Shown here in pieces: positions 4,583-8,881 of a stretch of DNA of 8,881 bases. The stretch comes from SVTX01 sp045659745 (GTDB taxonomy: Bacteria; Bacillota; Clostridia; Oscillospirales; CAG-272): contig JAZRCL010000011.1 of assembly GCA_045659745.1 (NCBI GenBank), positions 1 through 8,881 of the forward strand. The letters run 5' to 3'. The translations under genes and the position numbers were made by a program. Within the stretch, counting starts at the first letter, position 1; the number at the start of each line of letters is the position of its first letter. The notes below the pieces were generated by a model, which had not been told where the DNA came from, searched no databases, and was given only the letters and a program-made list of their open reading frames with translations.

Positions 4583-6373
4583 TTATTCCTTTTCGATAAC
4601 GGCAATGCTGAGATCCTCAAGAGCCTTGGGGTCCGCGGGAGCGGGACAACCGGACATAAGCTCACTTGCGTTCTGCACCTTGGGGAAAGCGAGAACGTCG
4701 CGGAGGCTGTCTGCGCCCGACATAACCATAGCAAGACGGTCAAGACCCATACCTGAGCCACCGTGAGGAGGCGCGCCGTACTTGTAAGCATCAACGAGAA
4801 ATCCGAACTTAACTTCAATTTCCTCGGGAGTAAGACCGAGCCCCTTAAACATCTTTTCCTGGAGCTGCCAGTCTGTGATTCTGATAGAACCGGAGAGGAG
4901 CTCTGTGCCGTTAAGCACCATATCGTAGCACTTTGCTCTCACGTTGCCGGGGTTAGTCTCGAGCTCGTCGAGGCATTCCTCAAGAGGCATTGTGAAGGGG
5001 TGGTGCATAGCATCCCAGTGCTCGGTTTCCTCATTCCACTCAAAGAAGGGGAATTCTGTAATCCAGAGGAAGTTGAACTTGCCCTCGGGAATCATATCAA
5101 GCTTTCTTGCAACTATCTGACGGAGCGCGCCGAGAGTAGAAAGCACTGTGGAGTTCTTGTCAGCGCAGATAAGCATAACGTCGCCACGCTCGAGTCCTAC
5201 CTTTTCGTAAATAGCTGTAAGCTCTTCGGGAGTCATAAACTTAGCAAAGCTGCAAGCGGGAGCCTCGTCAACCCATCTGACGTAAGCAAGACCCTTAGCG
5301 CCAATTCCCTTTGCGTGTTCTGTGAGCTTGTCGATCTCTTTTCTTGTAAGAGTGTTTGCGCCATTCTTTGCGATAATTGCGCGAACAGAGCCGCCCATTT
5401 CAAGCGCAGACTTGAATACAACAAACTGGGAGTCCTTTACGCACTCGGAAATGTCGTTGATCTCCATTCCGTATCTTGTGTCGGGCTTGTCGGAGCCGTA
5501 TCTCGACATAGCTTCCTCGAATGTGAGGCGCTGCATGGGAGTTTCAATATCAACACCAAGAACTTCCTTGAACACTCTCTTGATAAAGCCCTCGTTCATA
5601 GCCATAATGTCTTCCATTGTAGCAAAGGACATTTCAAGGTCGATCTGTGTAAACTCAGGCTGACGGTCAGCGCGAAGGTCCTCGTCTCTGAAGCAACGAG
5701 CGAGCTGAATGTATCTGTCAAAGCCCGAAAGCATAAGAAGCTGCTTGTAGATCTGGGGGGACTGGGGGAGAGCGTAGAAGCTGCCCTTGTGAATTCTCGA
5801 AGGAACGAGATAGTCGCGCGCGCCCTCGGGAGTCGCCTTGATCATCATAGGAGTTTCGATTTCATAGAAACCGTTTTCGTAGTAATATTCTCTCGCTACG
5901 CGAGCAATATCGTGACGCATCTTGATGTTTCTCTGAAGCTCGGGACGGCGAAGGTCAACGTATCTGTACTTGAGAGCGGTTTCATCCTTAACCTTCTTGT
6001 TGTCGTTAACCTCAAAGGGAGGTGTCTGAGCCGCGGAGAGCACCTTCATGCTCTTAACGTATATTTCAATGTTACCTGTGGGAAGATTGGGGTTCTTTGC
6101 ACCCTCGCCTCTTGCTCTTACAGTACCGTGAACGCAAAGCACGTATTCTGCACGGCAGGAAAATGCCTTAGAAAATACTTCTCTGTCGGTTGTGTCGTCA
6201 AACGCAAGCTGAACTACGCCTGTTCTGTCGCGAAGGTCGATGAATATGAGAGCGCCAAGGACTCTCTGTCTCTGTACCCAACCCATAACGCAAACTTCGT
6301 TGCCAATTTCAGTTTCGGGTACCTGACCGCAATAATAGGATCTTTTGTCTTCTGCAGTTAAAAACTCTGCCAT
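4583..6373 (-). CDS. aspS: Aspartyl-tRNA synthetase, bacterial type
   Basis: Class IIb synthetase of 596 residues, normal for bacterial AspRS (about 590). It charges tRNA-Asp with aspartate at the expense of ATP. The OB-fold anticodon-binding domain is at about 12-115 (GWVQRQRVLGALIFIDLRDR at 31-50). Motif 1 lies around FYEIETPMMIKATPEGARDY (about 165-190), motif 2 is CFRDEDLRADRQPEFTQ (about 227-244), the bacterial GAD insertion is at about 290-430, and motif 3 is GGSGMGLDRL (about 535-545). DAMHHPFT just before the final catalytic part is also typical. It is complete, with no frameshift. Residues that separate tRNA-Asp-only from relaxed enzymes give a mixed signal (L39 versus G91). The ATG at 6373 has AAAGGA 10 bases upstream. 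It lies 41 bases after thiI and is the last gene before the terminator. No T-box leader or separate promoter is visible. Confidence 0.98.
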   Translation of the reverse strand: MAEFLTAEDKRSYYCGQVPETEIGNEVCVMGWVQRQRVLGALIFIDLRDRTGVVQLAFDDTTDREVFSKAFSCRAEYVLCVHGTVRARGEGAKNPNLPTGNIEIYVKSMKVLSAAQTPPFEVNDNKKVKDETALKYRYVDLRRPELQRNIKMRHDIARVAREYYYENGFYEIETPMMIKATPEGARDYLVPSRIHKGSFYALPQSPQIYKQLLMLSGFDRYIQLARCFRDEDLRADRQPEFTQIDLEMSFATMEDIMAMNEGFIKRVFKEVLGVDIETPMQRLTFEEAMSRYGSDKPDTRYGMEINDISECVKDSQFVVFKSALEMGGSVRAIIAKNGANTLTRKEIDKLTEHAKGIGAKGLAYVRWVDEAPACSFAKFMTPEELTAIYEKVGLERGDVMLICADKNSTVLSTLGALRQIVARKLDMIPEGKFNFLWITEFPFFEWNEETEHWDAMHHPFTMPLEECLDELETNPGNVRAKCYDMVLNGTELLSGSIRITDWQLQEKMFKGLGLTPEEIEVKFGFLVDAYKYGAPPHGGSGMGLDRLAMVMSGADSLRDVLAFPKVQNASELMSGCPAPADPKALEDLSIAVIEKE

Positions 6374-6414
6374 AATTTTTATGTCCTTTCAAATAAAATT
6401 CTTAAAATTAAATT

Positions 6415-7596
6415 TTAGAACGGCTCTGCCTTTATAGTGTAGGCAGACGCGAGCGCCTCTTCTACAAGTGCGTCGAAGTCAAGCTTTTTCTCCTCAATAA
6501 GCACCTTCTGAAGATCGGGGCGAGTCTTGGGATGCTTGGGAGTAAACACCGTGCAGCAGTCCTCGTACGGCTGAATTGAGGTCTCAAATGTGTTTATCTT
6601 TCGGGAAATCTCAATAATCTCTTCCTTGTCCATACCAATGCAGGGACGGAAAACAGGAATTGTAGCCGCGTCATTTGTAACGGTGAGTGCCTCTGTGGTC
6701 TGGGACGCAACCTGACCTAAGCTTTCGCCCGTGATAAGACAGGTCGAGCCGTGCTGAGCCGCTACCTTGGATGCTATTGTCATCATATATCTGCGCAAAA
6801 GGAGTGTGAAATAGTCTTCCTCGCAGTGCTTTACAAGCTCTTCCTGAATGTGTGTAAGAGATACAACGTGAACGTAAATATCTCCCGCATATTCCGCTAC
6901 AAGACGCGCCAAGTCAATAACCTTGTCTCTCGCAAGCTCGCTTGTGTAGGGGTAAGACTCAAAGTGAACCGCCTCAATATGCAGACCTCTCTTTGCCATC
7001 ATATATCCCGCAACGGGGGAATCTATACCGCCCGAGAGAAGAAGAAGTCCGCGTCCGTTTGAGCCAACAGGCATACCGCCCGCGCCTCTGAACTGACCTG
7101 CGTGAACGTACGCCGCAGTTTCTCTTATCTCAACTCTTACCTCGGTGTCGGGGTTGTGAACGTCAACCTTTATCTTGTTGCCCATAACAGAGAGAATTTC
7201 TCCGCCTATGGTCATTGCAAGCTGCATAGAATCGTAGGGGAAGGTCTTGTCGCTTCTCTTTCCCACAACCTTGAATGTTCTCTTGTCCTCTAAAAACTGA
7301 GGTATGTATTCTCTTGCAACTCTCTTTATGTCCTCAATGTCCTTCTTGCACTCGATAGCTCGTCCGATAGCCGCGATACCAAAGGTCTTCATAGCCGCGT
7401 CGAACATACCGTCCATATCGCAAAAGTCATCCTCGGGCTTGATGTAAATTGTGCTCTGCGCTCTGGTAATTGAGAAATTACCGAATTTCTTTGACTTTTT
7501 GCGGAGCTGCTTGCAAAGCATATCCTCAAAGTACTTTTTGTTTGCGCCCTTGAGAACTATCTCTCCGTATTTACAAAGTAAAATTTCTCTATCCAT
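6415..7596 (-). CDS. thiI: tRNA 4-thiouridine synthase ThiI, form without a rhodanese domain
   Basis: Adenylates U8 of tRNA and transfers sulfur to make 4-thiouridine; in some bacteria ThiI also serves thiazole synthesis for thiamine. It has 393 residues: a ferredoxin-like N-terminal part (CKYGEIVLKGANK at 8-20), THUMP domain at about 60-167 (ending VEIRETAAYVHAG), then the PP-loop ATPase with SGGIDSP at 188-194. The conserved ITGESLGQVASQT (288-300) and PYEDCCTVFTPKHPKTRP (343-360) follow; one of C347/C348 corresponds to the catalytic cysteine of the ATPase domain. The C-terminal rhodanese domain of the E. coli enzyme is absent, as in Bacillus, where a dedicated cysteine desulfurase (NifZ) hands over sulfur. 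No desulfurase gene lies in this window. The ATG at 7596 has GAGG 8 bases upstream. It lies 20 bases after the exonuclease gene, in the same transcript as aspS. Confidence 0.97.
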   Translation of the reverse strand: MDREILLCKYGEIVLKGANKKYFEDMLCKQLRKKSKKFGNFSITRAQSTIYIKPEDDFCDMDGMFDAAMKTFGIAAIGRAIECKKDIEDIKRVAREYIPQFLEDKRTFKVVGKRSDKTFPYDSMQLAMTIGGEILSVMGNKIKVDVHNPDTEVRVEIRETAAYVHAGQFRGAGGMPVGSNGRGLLLLSGGIDSPVAGYMMAKRGLHIEAVHFESYPYTSELARDKVIDLARLVAEYAGDIYVHVVSLTHIQEELVKHCEEDYFTLLLRRYMMTIASKVAAQHGSTCLITGESLGQVASQTTEALTVTNDAATIPVFRPCIGMDKEEIIEISRKINTFETSIQPYEDCCTVFTPKHPKTRPDLQKVLIEEKKLDFDALVEEALASAYTIKAEPF

Positions 7597-7616
7597 ATCT
7601 GTGTCCTCAAAAACAA

Positions 7617-8699
7617 TCAGTTATTATAATAGTTGGGGAAAAGCTTTTCCCATACCTTCATACAGCCAATAGTGTCGGCAATTGAGGTGTGAGCCACGCC
7701 GTCCCACTCGATTTCAAGCGCCGCCATAGCGTCAGTTAAGGATGCGTGTGTTAAGTCGGGAAGATGCTCGTGAGCATAGCGCACAAATTCGTTTGCCGCG
7801 CAACGAGTCTTTGCCTTTAATTCTTCCTTTTCCGCCTCTGTATCGTAAATATACTTGATGTGGCTGTAGTCTGTGGATACACCGTACGCGATAAGGTTGT
7901 CACATCCGTCAAAAATTTCCTTGATTTCGGGAATAAGCTCGTCAAGCAAGGGGGAGTTTGCAACCATATCGGGTGTGATGCCGTGAATCTTTTCTGTCTG
8001 CTTCCACTTTTTCTTGTGCGCGGGTTTAACAAGTGTGTCCATAATGATTTTGCCATTGGCGTCGACAATGGAAATGGAAATTATCTCGTCGTGATCGTAA
8101 ACGCCCGTAAGCTCAAGGTCAAAGAAAAGAACTCTCTCTCTTTGCATATTGTACTCGGCATTTCTGTAAATGTCGCCCTCTGCTCGACGTATCGCGAGGT
8201 CTTCCTCGTAACACTTGCGACAAAGCTTTTTCTTGTATCTTACGTCCTTTCCGCACTTAACGCAGTTGAGTGGGAGTCTTACGGCAGTCTTTTTGTCGTA
8301 AAAATAAAGCACGTCGCCGTTGTTTTTGAGAGTGAACGCAACCGGCTCTTCGATAATTTCGTAGTGCATCTGAGCCAAGCGCTCTTTTGTGTAATAAGAG
8401 CAAGCAGCCGCGTGCTTAATGCTCATTCTCTCAATAGTAGTGCCGCTTTCAAGCACTCTTGATTCCTTGCGGGACTTGGGAAAATACCACTGCTCGGGGG
8501 GAGCTTCGGTAACTTTTGCGGGGTCGAAGTAATAAACTATGCTGCCATCCTCGGATTTGTCAAATGCCGCAGGGTCGCCGCTGGGCATAAGATGCATCTG
8601 AGAGAGGATGTTTCGGGTCAGATAATTTTTCTTATCTGCCTCGGATTTTGTGATTTGAGGTATAACTGCTCCTGAACGCAGCTTCATTGTGTTTCTCAA
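7617..8699 (-). CDS. DEDDh 3'-5' exonuclease with zinc ribbon and duplicated N-terminal module
   Basis: Protein of 360 residues from the TTG at 8699. The C-terminal half (about 190-356) is a DnaQ/RNase-T-like exonuclease: Exo I FFDLELTG (D194, E196), HGIT (239-242), Exo II AYGVSTDYSHIK (D277), and Exo III AHTSIAD with H337 and D342, the H-x4-D spacing of the DEDDh class. All catalytic residues are present, so it should be an active Mg-dependent 3'-5' nuclease on DNA or RNA. In front lies a zinc ribbon, CVKC-x10-CRKC (C146, C149, C160, C163). The N-terminus holds two gapless copies of a 51-residue module (9-59 and 85-135), sharing SG..I, Y.T, L.QMH, P.AF, G and Y..D. This N-terminal part I do not recognise. 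Starts at TTG 8711 or ATG 8687 are possible, but neither has a well-placed ribosome binding site. It is first gene of the unit with thiI and aspS. Confidence 0.85.
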   Translation of the reverse strand: MRNTMKLRSGAVIPQITKSEADKKNYLTRNILSQMHLMPSGDPAAFDKSEDGSIVYYFDPAKVTEAPPEQWYFPKSRKESRVLESGTTIERMSIKHAAACSYYTKERLAQMHYEIIEEPVAFTLKNNGDVLYFYDKKTAVRLPLNCVKCGKDVRYKKKLCRKCYEEDLAIRRAEGDIYRNAEYNMQRERVLFFDLELTGVYDHDEIISISIVDANGKIIMDTLVKPAHKKKWKQTEKIHGITPDMVANSPLLDELIPEIKEIFDGCDNLIAYGVSTDYSHIKYIYDTEAEKEELKAKTRCAANEFVRYAHEHLPDLTHASLTDAMAALEIEWDGVAHTSIADTIGCMKVWEKLFPNYYNN

Positions 8700-8705
8700 A
8701 ATATT

Positions 8706-8709
8706 CTCC
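8706..8709 (-). promoter_or_regulatory. Ribosome binding site favouring the TTG start of the exonuclease
   Basis: On the minus strand TTGGAG is followed by AATATT and then TTG at 8699, a spacing of 6 bases. The same TTGGAG contains the alternative TTG start at 8711, which has no site of its own. The ATG at 8687 would be 18 bases away, which is too far. Confidence 0.55.
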
Positions 8710-8769
8710 AATTTCTATATGTAATGTGTATTGTATATAATATAAGATGTAAAAAACCATATTCATAAT

Positions 8770-8798
8770 ATTATAACACATTTTTATTTTATTTACAA
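8770..8798 (-). promoter_or_regulatory. Sigma-A-type promoter of the exonuclease-thiI-aspS unit
   Basis: On the minus strand TTGTAA (8798-8793), 17 bases, then TATAAT (8775-8770) preceded by TGTGT. Predicted start is near 8763, leaving an AT-rich leader of about 64 bases with no T-box or other recognisable riboswitch. The -10 context GTTATAAT is the same as at the ogg promoter. Confidence 0.8.
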
Positions 8799-8861
8799 TA
8801 GGGTTTTGAAAAAAATTATAGTATTTTGCGTTGCAGATGAAGTGCAGAGTTGGATGAATTC

Positions 8862-8881
8862 GTAGGGGGGCGACATCCTTG
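8862..8881. repeat. Possible first half of a GC-rich palindromic repeat, cut by the window edge
   Basis: After AT-rich DNA the sequence turns abruptly to GTAGGGGGGCGACATCCTTG. If the next bases are TCGCCC it would be a stem GGGCGAC, loop ATCCTT, GTCGCCC, resembling intergenic GTAGGGGCGAnnn palindromes that I recall from gut Clostridia. This is a guess from half a repeat. Confidence 0.3.

Noticed and set aside
4763..6361. 532-codon open frame on the plus strand
   Set aside because: It lies wholly antisense to aspS, whose protein matches the AspRS family end to end; the plus-strand translation looks like no protein family and has no ribosome binding site.
7860..8462. 200-codon plus-strand open frame
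   Set aside because: It is antisense to the exonuclease, whose DEDDh motifs are complete; no start signal is visible.
8700..8763. T-box or other riboswitch in the leader of the aspS-containing unit
   Set aside because: The leader is only about 64 bases and AT-rich, with no T-box consensus (GGTGGNACCGCG-like) and no terminator hairpin.
8792..8822. Rightward promoter TTTACA/TATAGT heading out of the window
   Set aside because: The spacing is 19 bases, the match is weak and the DNA is very AT-rich; no gene is visible downstream within the window.

Overview
The window reads as ordinary chromosomal DNA of a low-to-mid GC Gram-positive anaerobe, most likely a gut Clostridia member (Oscillospiraceae/Ruminococcaceae-like; inference). 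Supporting signs are purine-rich AAAGGAG-type ribosome binding sites, TTG starts, TTGACT/TATAAT promoters, a rhodanese-less ThiI, an Ogg of the clostridial kind, a YtqB/MnmM-type tRNA methylase and a DUF6062-like cysteine-rich protein. There are no tRNA or rRNA genes, CRISPR arrays, transposase genes or phage genes.

Layout. (1) Bases 1-2011, minus strand: a repair/housekeeping operon read right to left: ogg (8-oxoguanine DNA glycosylase), an unrecognised 165-residue protein that overlaps ogg by ATGA, and a HAD phosphatase cut by the left edge. (2) 2033-2093: two divergent promoters whose -10 boxes are the two arms of one palindrome. They drive ogg leftward and a cysteine/histidine-rich DUF6062-like protein (2115-2813) rightward. 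(3) 2821-3130: a gene-free stretch of about 310 bp that is one long imperfect inverted repeat. It has a hairpin at each end and a GC-rich hairpin at its centre, and looks like a miniature non-autonomous repeat element. (4) 3155-4536, plus strand: mnmM-like methyltransferase followed closely by a membrane-anchored VanY/M15B D,D-carboxypeptidase. (5) 4538-4571: a bidirectional terminator. (6) 4583-8699, minus strand: a three-gene unit in transcription order, DEDDh exonuclease, thiI, aspS, with a clear promoter at 8770-8798. (7) 8800-8881: AT-rich sequence ending in what looks like the first half of a GC-rich palindrome cut by the window edge.

How the genes fit together. Three products act on tRNA: AspRS charges tRNA-Asp, ThiI makes 4-thiouridine, and the MnmM-like enzyme methylates the wobble uridine side chain. 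The exonuclease at the head of the thiI-aspS unit may therefore act on RNA, but this is inference from context only. Ogg and its translationally coupled partner form a base-excision-repair module.

The less ordinary points are: (a) a gapless tandem duplication of a ~51-residue module in front of a zinc ribbon in the exonuclease; (b) an internal duplication of a CxxC...CxxH zinc-site module in the DUF6062-like protein; (c) the nested palindromic element; (d) the symmetric divergent promoter. I did not find a clearly new defence system or mobile system with its own proteins.
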